64,000 nucleotides of DNA from JABLTI01 sp035528035. GTDB lineage: Archaea > Asgardarchaeota > Heimdallarchaeia > JABLTI01. Positions 9,101 through 18,016 of the stretch are shown here, one piece after another. The stretch lies in contig DATKZI010000020.1 in the NCBI GenBank assembly GCA_035528035.1, positions 16,578 through 80,577 on the forward strand, read 5' to 3'. The stretch's first letter is position 1. Each line of letters begins with the position of its first letter. The translations under genes and the position numbers were made by a program. The notes beneath the pieces were generated by a model, which had not been told where the DNA came from, ran no database searches, and saw only the letters and a program-made list of their open reading frames with translations.

Positions 9101-9311
9101 TTGGTGAGAGGGAAAAAGCTAGAAACCTCTCACCTATCAGATTATCAGTAGGTTGTTTTAAAGCTGTCAGATCCGATTTATAATTGATTGTTACATGGCA
9201 AGTATATATATGAGCAACTACCTATTAAAGCGTATTAGAAGAAGCTACCAAGGTTTCTAGTCCTATACCTCAAGGGTAGTAGTAAAGAATTCCGCGGATT
9301 TTTGTCGGATA
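9101..9311. ncRNA. Candidate structured RNA, class unknown
   Basis: This gene-free stretch (9044-9376) looks less AT-rich than its surroundings and has nested complementarity: a perfect 9-bp hairpin GGTGAGAGG (9103-9111)/CCTCTCACC (9126-9134); a loop segment CTAGAAA (9119-9125), extendable to ten bases, complementary to TTTCTAG at 9254-9260; a small UCAA-loop hairpin (9263-9279); and an outer pair ATCCGA (9171-9176)/TCGGAT (9305-9310). The loop-to-distal pairing would be a pseudoknot. It ends ~65 bases before the next gene, so a leader or riboswitch for that gene is possible, as is a separate ncRNA. It does not resemble RNase P, SRP or tRNA. The strand is not certain; + is favoured by position. 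Confidence 0.4.
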
Positions 9312-9376
9312 AGAAAATACGAAATGCTTTTTGCTGATTAATATCTTTATTCTTTTAGCTTAAATTATTCAATTAA

Positions 9377-9973
9377 ATGGTGTTTATATTGGCAAACAGG
9401 ACTGCTCATGTTACATTTGGTTTTATTATAGGAGCTGCGTATATTCCTATTGATATCATTGTTATAAATCAGAATCTGGGAACAATGTATCTGAAAGAAA
9501 CATGGTTATTTTGGATCATTGCTCTACTTCTAACAATTTTAGGTTCCGAGGGACCCGATTTTGATAAGTTATATGGTTTTATGACTCATCGAGATATTTT
9601 ATCCCATTCAGCTATTTTCCCGGGAATATTTTTTGGTGTGTGTATGTGGTGGAGATTGACTGTTAATCATGCATTAGTTAGTGCTTTCATTCCCTACCTT
9701 TTAGCTTATGGTTCACATCTGTTCTTGGATTATTTTCCAAATATTAATATCCGCGATCTAACCAATGGCAAACTTCGCATCGGAGAAAAAAAGGGAACTT
9801 TTTTGATGCATCTACCATTCTTCTATAAAGCTAATGATGGAAAGGAACGTCGAACTTTAGGTGTAAAGAAAACTGAGACTTGGTTAGTGATTAATTCATT
9901 TCTGTGTACTGCGATGGGATTATTATTAGCTATAGCAAAATATTATACAACTTTGCCACCAATGACTTTCTAG
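9377..9973 (+). CDS. YdjM-like membrane-bound metal-dependent hydrolase family protein
   Basis: Membrane protein of about 198 residues with conserved His/Asp sites between hydrophobic helices: NRTAHVTFG near the start, GSEGPDFDKL, THRDILSHSAIF, and YGSHLFLDYFP. This pattern is typical of the YdjM/LexA-binding inner-membrane family, whose biochemical role is poorly known; some members are thought to act on lipids. The ATG at 9377 has no ribosome binding site, whereas the TTG at 9389, giving an N-terminus ANRTAH as in relatives, has GGTG six bases upstream; the true start may be 9389. The candidate structured RNA lies just upstream. Confidence 0.72.
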   Translation: MVFILANRTAHVTFGFIIGAAYIPIDIIVINQNLGTMYLKETWLFWIIALLLTILGSEGPDFDKLYGFMTHRDILSHSAIFPGIFFGVCMWWRLTVNHALVSAFIPYLLAYGSHLFLDYFPNINIRDLTNGKLRIGEKKGTFLMHLPFFYKANDGKERRTLGVKKTETWLVINSFLCTAMGLLLAIAKYYTTLPPMTF

Positions 9974-9999
9974 TACTAAACCTGTCTTCCTTTTTCTTT

Positions 10000-10689
10000 T
10001 TAAAAAGTAATCAATTTAGCAGTAACTGTTGCTGAACCTGATTCACTTTTTTCTAATTCAATTATCGCAGCATTCCTGTGTGCTCCTGCTCCAGGATTAA
10101 CGCATAAAGTATTTTGAATTTCACAGATAGCTTGTGATTCATGTATATGTCCACATAGAATAGCAATTGGTTTTTCTTTCTCTATGAACTCACGAACAGA
10201 TTTACTACCTACATGTTTTTGGGAACCTACTATATCTGCTTCGGTATCGTATGGTGGATTGTGTGAAATTAAAACTAGTGGATCATCTGAAAGCAATTGC
10301 TCTTTTGCATTTTCTAAAATATCATTTACTTCTGATTCTGGCATAGTAAAAGGGGTCGAAAAAGGAGTTGGTGTTGATGCTCCTAATCCAAGAAAATTAT
10401 ATCCTTGAAAATACTCTATTCGTCCATGTAGCGGATGAACATTTTGAAAGCTTATATCTGTTGAATCTTTTGGGTCCATATTTCCTGGAACATAAAAAAT
10501 CGGTAATTCAATCTCTGATAAATCTTCTAGAATCCTTTTCACTTGATTTACAGTACCATAAGTGGTTAGATCCCCTGCTACGACTATCAAGTCTATTTTT
10601 TCCCTTCTGGTTATTTTTTCAAGAGATTTTATATCAAGATCAAGTTTTACATGTAGATCAGTTAGGAGCAGGATTCGTAGTTTACTCAA
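10000..10689 (-). CDS. Calcineurin-like metallophosphoesterase
   Basis: Two-metal phosphoesterase (YfcE/MJ0936-like size, 229 residues). All signature motifs are present in order: LLTDLHVK (DxH), VVAGDLTTYG (GDxx), VPGNMDP (GNxD), LISHNPPYD, and LCGHIHES (GHxH). Relatives hydrolyse phosphodiesters such as cyclic nucleotides; the substrate is not predictable here. The TTG start at 10689 has GGGTG about 8 bases upstream. Convergent with the upstream membrane protein gene. Confidence 0.88.
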   Translation of the reverse strand: MSKLRILLLTDLHVKLDLDIKSLEKITRREKIDLIVVAGDLTTYGTVNQVKRILEDLSEIELPIFYVPGNMDPKDSTDISFQNVHPLHGRIEYFQGYNFLGLGASTPTPFSTPFTMPESEVNDILENAKEQLLSDDPLVLISHNPPYDTEADIVGSQKHVGSKSVREFIEKEKPIAILCGHIHESQAICEIQNTLCVNPGAGAHRNAAIIELEKSESGSATVTAKLITF

Positions 10690-10818
10690 TAATTACACCC
10701 ATCTCATAATCTATTATAGACACCATCAAATAAAAAACTTCCATAGGAATTATATTAAATTAAAAATTAATATAATCTAAAGATAATTAAAATGTAGTGA
10801 AAATTAGAGGTAGAGAAG

Positions 10819-11301
10819 ATGAAAGATTTCGAATTAATAAAAGCAAATTATTTGAAAGTTAGAGCAAGTATAATCAAATATCTAGAGAAATTTGATGAAG
10901 AAAGGTATTTCTATCAACCAACAGGGAAATCTAATTCAGCTGCTTGGATAGTACCACATATTGTTGCATTTGAGAAAGTGATGGTAACTGATCAAATTGA
11001 AAAATATAATTTCGCTACATTCATTTCTACAGAGGATGTTGAAAAGTATAAACCTGGTGTTGACGGTTTCAATTTTACGAAGAAAGATATGTTATCGAAA
11101 GAAGAAGCAATTAAACTTCTTACTAAAGCTCAAGAGGTATCAATTCAATTTCTTGATGATGTAATCAATCAGAGTGATAAAATTAGTGAAATCGATACTG
11201 AGTTAGCCTTTTCTAGATATCTGTTAAATTTCAGTCATGAAATGGAACATTTTGGTCAATTAAAATATCTCGTAGGTACCTACAATAGAACTCATATATG
11301 A
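10819..11301 (+). CDS. DinB-like four-helix protein
   Basis: 160-residue all-helical protein of the DinB/YfiT type, a fold that usually binds one metal through three His. Visible: NSAAWIVPHIVAFEKVM (first His, ~residue 47) and FSHEMEHFGQLKYL (two His four residues apart, ~137 and 141), the usual third and second helices. Relatives include thiol-dependent transferases and proteins of unknown role. It lies convergent to a second DinB-like gene that is only distantly similar. Confidence 0.7.
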   Translation: MKDFELIKANYLKVRASIIKYLEKFDEERYFYQPTGKSNSAAWIVPHIVAFEKVMVTDQIEKYNFATFISTEDVEKYKPGVDGFNFTKKDMLSKEEAIKLLTKAQEVSIQFLDDVINQSDKISEIDTELAFSRYLLNFSHEMEHFGQLKYLVGTYNRTHI

Positions 11302-11335
11302 AAAAAAAAATTATTGAGAAAGAAAAAATGAGAGG

Positions 11336-11842
11336 TTACTCCTCAGGTATTGGTGCAATTTCATGTAGATAATGCAAGAAGTCAGTTCCACATACTTTTT
11401 TGCCAAGTTTTTTAAGAGCAATAATTACTTGTCCACGATGGAAAGTTGTATGTGTAATATACTGCAGTAGAAAATCCATATTGCTAACAGTAAACTCATG
11501 ACCTAAGAAATTTGGCAAAATACATTCACCAACGATATTTTTTTCTCTTAACATTTCAGCATATTTAATATCTGTTTGTGCCCATTTTTGTATGAGCTTC
11601 TCATTGGTCATTTGAAAAATCTTTTCCACTTCAGAATTGAAAGTATCTTTTTCGGTCTTATCCATAAATGAGATACAATATTCTTCTGCCACTAGTATGT
11701 GTTCTATATGTTTTCTTAAAGTTGGATAACTGAAAAATTCTCCGAGTTCTTTAAGGAATTCTTCTTCTGTAACAGTTTGCAAAATAGCTCGTATTTTATC
11801 TCCAGCCCAAATATGATAATTAGCATAATTTGATAAATCCAT
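11336..11842 (-). CDS. DinB family protein
   Basis: 168-residue DinB-family four-helix protein. The N-terminal NYANYHIWAGDKIRAIL, central TLRKHIEHILVAEEYC with the first metal His, and late THTTFHRGQVIIALKKLG with the paired His of the HxxxH site fit the family better than its convergent neighbour does. Known relatives act as metal-dependent S-transferases (bacillithiol or mycothiol type) or stress proteins; the cofactor here is unknown. ATG start. Confidence 0.82.
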   Translation of the reverse strand: MDLSNYANYHIWAGDKIRAILQTVTEEEFLKELGEFFSYPTLRKHIEHILVAEEYCISFMDKTEKDTFNSEVEKIFQMTNEKLIQKWAQTDIKYAEMLREKNIVGECILPNFLGHEFTVSNMDFLLQYITHTTFHRGQVIIALKKLGKKVCGTDFLHYLHEIAPIPEE

Positions 11843-11909
11843 AGGTAAACCTCAACATAACATGTTAATTAAGGAATAAATATTCTTTTCATAGTATGGG
11901 AAAAGTCAT

Positions 11910-13397
11910 TTATTGTGTTGTATCTTCAGGGCCATATAATTGATAGAGATATTCAAAGAATGGTTTATTATAATTATCCTCATCAATTCTACTATAATCA
12001 AAATCCTTGAATTCATGAATTGTTTGGTATTTCTCTTTTGGAATTATCTTTGATAAACCATATTTTTGAGCTAATTCTTCGATTTTCTCAAATCGGATTT
12101 TTGTTATCACCCAAACTAAAAATTGAGTCAAATATTTTATTATTAGTTGACCCCCCGGACCATTGAGAATAGTGTCAAAAGAGTGATTTGCCCAAGGGAG
12201 TTCCAGAAGTACGCTATTAACACCCATATGTTGTAATTTATCGTAGAGTTTCCTCGATTGCTCAGGTGATACTAATCTATCTCTCTCACCTGTTGCAAGA
12301 AAAGTTGGTGGAATATATTGAATAAATTTTTCACTAACATAGCTGATTGGTGAAAAAACTTGATAGAGATATTGTAATTCTTCAGGTGAACCTCCAACAC
12401 CTCGAGTCATAAAAAATTTAACGAGATTTTGTTTTCCATAATAATTATACAAAGCAGAAAAATCTGTTACGGGATAAAAAGCTATCACGCCATTTATTGC
12501 ATGTTCTTCTATTTGACCATCACAATCTGCTAGATTGTAAACTCTACCTAAACAGCTATAAGCTGATAATAAAGCTAGGTGCCCCCCTGCGGATCGACCA
12601 AAAACAAAGAATTCATTAGGATTACCGCTATATTCACTGGCATGATGTTTGGCAAAAAGAATGGCTTTACGAATATCAGTAACCATATCACAGATCAATA
12701 AATCATGTTTAATGGATTTATCTTTTGATGTTAGATATGATAAAGGTGTAAGATGATAATCAACATTGAAAATACAATAACCATAGTTAGCTAAATACTG
12801 ACAAATCTTCTCTTGTTTAGGCTGATCTTTTGAACCAACAATAAATCCACCACCATGAATAAATAATATGGTTGGATAATGACCTAATTTTTTTGGATAA
12901 TAAACATTCAATTTTAGCTCTTTGTCATCAGTTTTATGATAAGTTAAATCACGGACAGAAACAACTTTTTTATCTAAAGCTCGTTTATTTACCCCCAGAA
13001 AATAATGTAGAAATTGGAATCGAACTTTTTTATAAAAATCTGAATTACTGAAAAAATCTACATACAACAGATAGTCTTTACCTAATGATTGTTCCATTTT
13101 TCTTTGTAATAATAAATTAGTTTTTCTAATCTCAGTAAGAGGTATAATAATTCTCAAAAGGATTATAAAACTGAATAAAATTGTCACTGCTAGGAGAATA
13201 ATATCAAGACGATTGTCGGGAAGGGAATAATCTCTAAAAATACGAATAGTAGAAACAACGATCATAAATAAAGGCAAACTAATTAACCACAGACCGATTT
13301 CAGATAACCATAAACCTAAAATTGAAAAAGAGAAGAGAACAAATATAACAAAGAGTAATGTGGATAATATTACAAATGCAAGAGCTAGTAAATCCAT
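11910..13397 (-). CDS. Membrane-anchored alpha/beta hydrolase (esterase) A
   Basis: N-terminal ~90 residues hold three hydrophobic segments; after a linker comes an alpha/beta hydrolase of the esterase/lipase (HSL or BD-FAE) type. Visible: oxyanion HGGGFIVGSKD (181-190), nucleophile elbow FGRSAGGH (Ser269), acid ATGERDRLV, and His in LPWANHSFD. The catalytic triad is complete. An extra ~90-residue region follows the His. It is a paralogue of the next minus-strand gene, in tandem, with matching motifs throughout. It likely hydrolyses short-chain or polar esters at the membrane; which side the domain faces is uncertain. Confidence 0.85.
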   Translation of the reverse strand: MDLLALAFVILSTLLFVIFVLFSFSILGLWLSEIGLWLISLPLFMIVVSTIRIFRDYSLPDNRLDIILLAVTILFSFIILLRIIIPLTEIRKTNLLLQRKMEQSLGKDYLLYVDFFSNSDFYKKVRFQFLHYFLGVNKRALDKKVVSVRDLTYHKTDDKELKLNVYYPKKLGHYPTILFIHGGGFIVGSKDQPKQEKICQYLANYGYCIFNVDYHLTPLSYLTSKDKSIKHDLLICDMVTDIRKAILFAKHHASEYSGNPNEFFVFGRSAGGHLALLSAYSCLGRVYNLADCDGQIEEHAINGVIAFYPVTDFSALYNYYGKQNLVKFFMTRGVGGSPEELQYLYQVFSPISYVSEKFIQYIPPTFLATGERDRLVSPEQSRKLYDKLQHMGVNSVLLELPWANHSFDTILNGPGGQLIIKYLTQFLVWVITKIRFEKIEELAQKYGLSKIIPKEKYQTIHEFKDFDYSRIDEDNYNKPFFEYLYQLYGPEDTTQ

Positions 13398-13449
13398 TTA
13401 TTATTCACCTATTTCTATGTTATAAAATAAAAAAGGAAGATTATTAATA

Positions 13450-13477
13450 TTGAGTAAAATCTCAAGGATTTACTCAA
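13450..13477 (-). terminator. Hairpin between the two tandem esterase genes
   Basis: TTGAGTAAA and TTTACTCAA form a perfect 9-bp stem with a 10-base loop just past the stop of esterase B. On the minus strand it is followed by a T-rich stretch, so it probably ends that transcript and the two paralogues have separate promoters. Confidence 0.55.
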
Positions 13478-13479
13478 CA

Positions 13480-14934
13480 TTATAATTGCTTTTTCTTTAA
13501 ATCAATTAAACAAGTTTTGATTTCTTCGTTTGATTTATCACACTTCATTTCCGTGAGGATTTTAGTTTTGTTTGTTACTAAAACATCTAACAAATCATTT
13601 TCTTTAGCTATGTGCTCTATTTCAGCATATTTTTGTTTTGCTAAAACCCACTGCATAAATTGCTTCATATATTGAAATGTTAGTTGACCACCTGGACCAT
13701 TGATAACTACATCAAAAGCATGATTTGCCCATGGTAGTTCTAAATATACACTTGTTATACCATTTTGTTGTAATTCTTCAAATAACTCTTCTGATTGATA
13801 AGTATCAACTATTCTATCTGCCTTACCTGCGGTTAGAAATATTGGTGGTATTTGAGAAATATTTTCAGAATTAATATAACTTATTGGTGAAAAAATTCTG
13901 AATAGATTTTTATCTTCAATAAGTTTTCCTGTTCCCCTATAAATTGCTTGTTTTAGTACAAGATTGCTTTTCTCATAAAATTTATACAAATCATCAAAAT
14001 CAGTTATGGGATAAAAGGCTATCACACCATTTATATCATTTGGACTAATATTGCAATAAACATTTTCAAAATCAAAAAATGCTTCATTACAACTAAATGC
14101 TGTTAAAAGTGCTAAATGAGCACCTGCTGAACGACCAAAAATAAATAATTTATCAGGATTACCATGATATTTTTCAGCATTATCTTTAGCAAAATTAATA
14201 GCTGCTCTCACATCGGAAACCATTTCCCTTATAGTTGAATTATCATGAGGAATAGTGTTTAACGTTGCAAAGGTTGGTTGTAGAGCTAATCGATAATCAA
14301 TATTAAAAACAGTGTATCCAAAATAAGCCAATCTCTTTAATATTCGTAGTTCAAGAAATCGATCTTTTGAACCTCTCATCCACCCACCACCATGAACATA
14401 AACAATTACCGGATTTTTTTGTCCTTTATTTGGGTAGTAGATATTAAGGCTGAGTGTTTTCTCACCAATTGTATGATAAGGTATATCATTAACAGAAGTT
14501 ACTTGTTTGTCTATTTTTTTATAATTAATTCCAGAAAGATAATAGGATAATCGAAATCTTACCCTTTTGAATAATTTTGTTCTTACTGTTGGATCAATAT
14601 AATCAAGATAATCTTGACCAAGAGATTTAGACATAACTTTTCTTAATTTTCGATTTGTCTCTGACACTTGATAAAACGGTAACATTAAGCGGATATAAGA
14701 AATTAAATTAAAGAGAGCGCTAACTAGGAGGAAAAAGAAATCCAATCTTGGGTGTATCCCTCCTACATAATCCACAAGATAAGGTATTGAGATTATAATA
14801 AATGAAAGAGGTATCCAAGAAAGCCACAAGCCCAATTCAGATAAGAATAGTCCAATAAAGGAAAATGATATTATAACAAAGAATATCAATATTATAATTG
14901 AAACTATTAGAAATGCTATTGGTAATAAATGCAT
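13480..14934 (-). CDS. Membrane-anchored alpha/beta hydrolase (esterase) B
   Basis: Paralogue of the gene at 11910-13397 with the same build: three N-terminal hydrophobic segments, then a hydrolase domain with YVHGGGWMRGSKD, FGRSAGAHLALL (nucleophile Ser), TAGKADRIVD (acid) and ELPWANHAFD (His). The start was chosen by comparison with its paralogue: MHLLPIAFLI here matches MDLLALAFVI there, so the ATG at 14934 is preferred to a TTG three codons upstream. The C-terminus is charged and Lys-rich. The tandem arrangement indicates a local duplication, with divergence since. Confidence 0.85.
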   Translation of the reverse strand: MHLLPIAFLIVSIIILIFFVIISFSFIGLFLSELGLWLSWIPLSFIIISIPYLVDYVGGIHPRLDFFFLLVSALFNLISYIRLMLPFYQVSETNRKLRKVMSKSLGQDYLDYIDPTVRTKLFKRVRFRLSYYLSGINYKKIDKQVTSVNDIPYHTIGEKTLSLNIYYPNKGQKNPVIVYVHGGGWMRGSKDRFLELRILKRLAYFGYTVFNIDYRLALQPTFATLNTIPHDNSTIREMVSDVRAAINFAKDNAEKYHGNPDKLFIFGRSAGAHLALLTAFSCNEAFFDFENVYCNISPNDINGVIAFYPITDFDDLYKFYEKSNLVLKQAIYRGTGKLIEDKNLFRIFSPISYINSENISQIPPIFLTAGKADRIVDTYQSEELFEELQQNGITSVYLELPWANHAFDVVINGPGGQLTFQYMKQFMQWVLAKQKYAEIEHIAKENDLLDVLVTNKTKILTEMKCDKSNEEIKTCLIDLKKKQL

Positions 14935-15057
14935 ATTTATCAATAAAATTTCACATCAAGATTATTTAAACTTCTTCTTGAAATTAAACTGGAAATTGAC
15001 TTTGAAATAAGTCTTTAATACAAAATTAGTATAAATAATGTTGGTAGATGATTAGTT

Positions 15058-15574
15058 ATGAAAACTTTAGTTGTTTATTATTCAAAAACAGGCAACACAA
15101 AATTAATGGCAGAGACAATTGCTTCTGAAATCAATGCTGAGTTATTAGAATTAAACCTGAAAAAGATAAAGTAGCTTCAAAAGGTTTTATGTTATATTTT
15201 AAGGGGGATATCAATCGATGACTAAAAAGAAAATAAAATTAGAGAATGTTGATACTAATTTTAATGATTACGAGTTGATTTTTCTGGGAACACCAGTTTG
15301 GGGTTGGCGTTTAAATCCCGTTGTACGTTCATTTCTCAAAACCTATCAATTCGTGGATAAAAACATTGGATTGTTTTGTTGTTGTGCTGGTAGTGGAACG
15401 AAAATTCTTGCTGAAATGAAAGAAATTCTAAAGGAAAATAAAATTCTTGGAGAAAAAGAATTCATTGAACCACTTGTAAATGAAACTGAGAGAAATATTG
15501 TAGATGCTAAAAAATGGGCTAATGACATAAGTAAAGAAGCTGAAAATAGCGAACAATTTTGTAGTGAAAGCTAA
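15058..15574 (+). pseudogene. Flavodoxin-like gene broken by two single-base deletions
   Basis: The first frame from the ATG at 15058 encodes TLVVYYSKTGNTKLMAETIA, the FMN phosphate-binding loop of flavodoxins. It stops at about 15172. Adding one A in the AAA run near 15159 continues as LKPEKDKVASKGFMLYF; adding one G in the G run near 15204 continues as KGGYQSMTKKKIKLENVD, then YELIFLGTPVWGWRLNPVVRSFL, the flavodoxin core. Corrected, it is an ordinary ~170-residue flavodoxin-family protein (one-electron carrier or flavodoxin-like reductase). Both lesions are in homopolymers, so sequencing error is as likely as real decay. The intact frame 15218-15574 alone would lack the FMN loop. Confidence 0.82.
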
Positions 15575-15598
15575 TGCTTTTTTATTTTTCTATATCCA

Positions 15599-15979
15599 TT
15601 ACAAATCATTTAGTGTTTGAATCACATGAAGTAATTCACTCATTTGAACAGGTTTCTGCATCACATTTACTCTATGTGAAATAATTGCTCTACTATCAAA
15701 TAATGGGTCACCACTTATCATCAATATATCTGTTTTTGAATTAATTTTCTGGATTTCTTGAGTTACTTGAAGACCATTCTTCTTTGGCATCCGAAAATCT
15801 AAAATAATCAAGTCTGGTTTTTCATCTAATTTTTTATATTGTTTAATTGCCTCATCCCCGTCTGAAGCTAAACTGACTACGTGGTATCCTTTTTGATCTA
15901 GAATCTGAGAATAAAGTTGTCGGATTAATGGATCATCTTCTACAATCATTATTTTAAGATTCTTAACATTAGCACCCAT
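15599..15979 (-). CDS. Stand-alone response regulator receiver domain (CheY-like)
   Basis: 126-residue single receiver domain: acidic pocket IMIVEDDPLIRQ (Asp near 15-16), phospho-acceptor LIILDFRMPKKNG (Asp ~60), Ser in MISGDP, and the conserved Lys in MQKPVQMSEL. There is no output domain. Phosphorylated from a histidine kinase by His-Asp relay; no kinase gene lies in the window, so the partner is encoded elsewhere. ATG start; the upstream gap of ~245 bases is very AT-rich. Confidence 0.92.
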   Translation of the reverse strand: MGANVKNLKIMIVEDDPLIRQLYSQILDQKGYHVVSLASDGDEAIKQYKKLDEKPDLIILDFRMPKKNGLQVTQEIQKINSKTDILMISGDPLFDSRAIISHRVNVMQKPVQMSELLHVIQTLNDL

Positions 15980-16225
15980 TTAAATCAACTTCTAATATAA
16001 TATAATAAATTTAAGGAAATTAAAATCACTATATCCGATCAAAGTATATGATTTACACTATAAACAAATAGGGGAAACTTCCATATTTAAACTTTGCAAA
16101 ATAGAACATTTTATTAAAAGTTAAAAAAAAGGCTTTTTTTGCTCAGAAAAAGTTTTTTTTGATGTTAAGCAGAAGATCATAAAAGTGAATTTTTTTTACT
16201 TCAGAAATCTATATTTAATTTCCAG
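15980..16225. other. AT-rich gene-free gap with A/T tracts
   Basis: No coding frame or structured RNA is visible. It contains several A8/T8-type tracts around 16125-16200 (for example AAAAAAAAGGCTTTTTTT), which may serve as T-rich archaeal transcription stops for the minus-strand gene at 16226-17041 and as promoter region for the receiver-domain gene. Confidence 0.3.
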
Positions 16226-17041
16226 CTAAAATTGACTCAAAAAATCGATAAGCGCTTCATAGAATTTTTCGGGGTTTTGAATCATTAGACCATGATCAGC
16301 ATTTGGAATAAAAATTAATGGAAATTTTGAGGCTAATTTCTCTTCTGAAGTGAATCGTCCTTTATTTTTCTCTCCATAAATTGCTAGAACTGGAATAGAT
16401 AAATTAACTACTCTATGAAATAATTCTTCTTCTATGGATTCTTTTACTAGATCCAGAGAAGATCTAAAAATGGTTTCTGCTCCAGCTTTAATGAAATTCT
16501 CTGTATATTCTTTTATTTCTGGATCTTTCCGCAAATCTTCAACGCAATTATTAAAGCCAGTTGCTAGCCAATCTTCAAAATTGTTATTTGATATTATTTC
16601 TTTTGAAAAGAAACAATCATTTTCATCAAGATTGCCTTCTACATAAATTAACCCAACACATCTAATACCTAATAATTCTGAAAGAATTATTCCTATCGGG
16701 CCTCCCATTGAATGAGCAACTATTACAATATCTTCTGGTAATTTCAAAGAATCTATAATTTTGAGGAGAACTTCAGCTTGTTCTTTCATAGTAAAGGAAA
16801 AATCCTCAGGTATAGATGAGTTTCCATGCCCTACTAGATCAATAAGAACAAGGTTATAAGATATCATTTCTTCATAGTTAAATACGTCAAGAAAATCATA
16901 TTTAGATGAACCTAATCCATGAATAAAGATTATAGTTAATTCTTTTGTTCCTTGAGAAACAATATATGATAATTTCGCATTATCTGTTAATTTAAAGTTC
17001 CTCTCTTCCAATACAGGCAAATTTTCATCAAGTTCTGTCAT
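16226..17041 (-). CDS. Alpha/beta hydrolase
   Basis: 271-residue soluble alpha/beta hydrolase: oxyanion-region IFIHGLGSSKYDF, IDLVGHGNSS, nucleophile elbow VAHSMGGPIG (Ser), acid in AIYGEKNKGRF (Glu/Lys-rich, atypical) and the catalytic His in PNADHGLMIQNPEKF. This is the lysophospholipase/haloperoxidase-like layout. The substrate is unknown. ATG start with GGA close upstream. No operon partner. Confidence 0.8.
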   Translation of the reverse strand: MTELDENLPVLEERNFKLTDNAKLSYIVSQGTKELTIIFIHGLGSSKYDFLDVFNYEEMISYNLVLIDLVGHGNSSIPEDFSFTMKEQAEVLLKIIDSLKLPEDIVIVAHSMGGPIGIILSELLGIRCVGLIYVEGNLDENDCFFSKEIISNNNFEDWLATGFNNCVEDLRKDPEIKEYTENFIKAGAETIFRSSLDLVKESIEEELFHRVVNLSIPVLAIYGEKNKGRFTSEEKLASKFPLIFIPNADHGLMIQNPEKFYEALIDFLSQF

Positions 17042-17200
17042 GTTCCTTCAACAAATCAAACTCTTAATTAGAGGTTAATTTTATTTTATATATCTAAAAA
17101 CCTTTAGTATTAAGAGAATTCATTGAAAATAAATCTAAAATGAATCATTTTTCCTCTTGATTATTATGATTGATATAATTTACAATGGGGATTTGATTTA

Positions 17201-17956
17201 TCATTTTATGAAATATCTATACTTGTAGATTTCCTTCATCTTTGCTTTTTCATATAGAGCAATTGCTTTAGAATTATCCCCTTGAACTTGTAGATAGATA
17301 TTCTCAAGATGTTCTTTCTTTGCCCATAAAGCCATTTGCGCTATTAAGGCGAGACCAATTCCCCTTCTTCTGTAATCTGGATTAACAGCCATATTGTAAA
17401 TTCCCAAACAACCTCGTTCAATTGCTGCAAAACTGATTCCCACGATCAAATCATTTTCTTTGGCGAAAAAGAAAATTTTTTGTTGTTGTATCCTTCCAAT
17501 TATTTTCTTAGCTATTTCAATTCGTTCACAATTTGAATTATTAAACGATTGAAGAGAATTAAACCACTCAGATGAAAGTTCAGAAGAAATTGAATAGTAA
17601 AAATCTTGGGTGAGAGGTAGATCAAGCATTTGATTTACTTTTCCAAGCATTACCATAGATTCCGCGTGAATTTCATAATTTAACTCTAGAAGCTTATCCC
17701 ACAATGTTAATGGTTGATAGTAATCTGGTAACTGGAAAATCGTTTCTAGGTTATGATCAGTATATATTCCTTCAACTGTTTTGATATCCCTACCAAGATC
17801 TTCACCAGAATAATAAAGAGGAACAACGCTATTTGCTCTTTGATATAAACCATCATCTATTCGTAAAAGCCAACCATTATAGGGAATAATTTTCTTAGGA
17901 GGCCAAGCATTTGTAGCTAATTCTTGATAGAAAATAATCTCTTTTTTTGTATTCAT
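17201..17956 (-). CDS. GNAT family N-acetyltransferase
   Basis: 251 residues. The N-terminal half has the pattern PYNGWLLRIDDGLYQRANSV, a leader domain known from a group of GNATs. The C-terminal half is the catalytic GNAT: DLIVGISFAAIE, MAVNPDYRRRGIGLAL (motif A with the RRRGIG pyrophosphate loop for acetyl-CoA) and QVQGDNSKAIALYEKAKM. It probably acetylates an amine or a protein N-terminus; the late motif resembles RimI-type enzymes. ATG start. Confidence 0.85.
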   Translation of the reverse strand: MNTKKEIIFYQELATNAWPPKKIIPYNGWLLRIDDGLYQRANSVVPLYYSGEDLGRDIKTVEGIYTDHNLETIFQLPDYYQPLTLWDKLLELNYEIHAESMVMLGKVNQMLDLPLTQDFYYSISSELSSEWFNSLQSFNNSNCERIEIAKKIIGRIQQQKIFFFAKENDLIVGISFAAIERGCLGIYNMAVNPDYRRRGIGLALIAQMALWAKKEHLENIYLQVQGDNSKAIALYEKAKMKEIYKYRYFIK

Positions 17957-18016
17957 AGATGAAAATAAGAATTTTACTAAATATAAAATAAACTGCTAAA
18001 TAGGGAAATCATAAGG

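Noticed and set aside
9194..9259. Mini-frame of 21 codons (MASIYMSNY...RRSYQGF)
   Set aside because: No ribosome site, and it overlaps the candidate structured RNA; too short and without support.
10184..10780. Several plus-strand frames opposite the metallophosphoesterase
   Set aside because: They are reverse-complement shadows of the minus-strand gene at 10000-10689 with no ribosome sites.
16120..16200. A8/T8 tracts as an origin or insertion site
   Set aside because: Such tracts are common in this AT-rich window and no repeats, direct duplications or replication genes are near.
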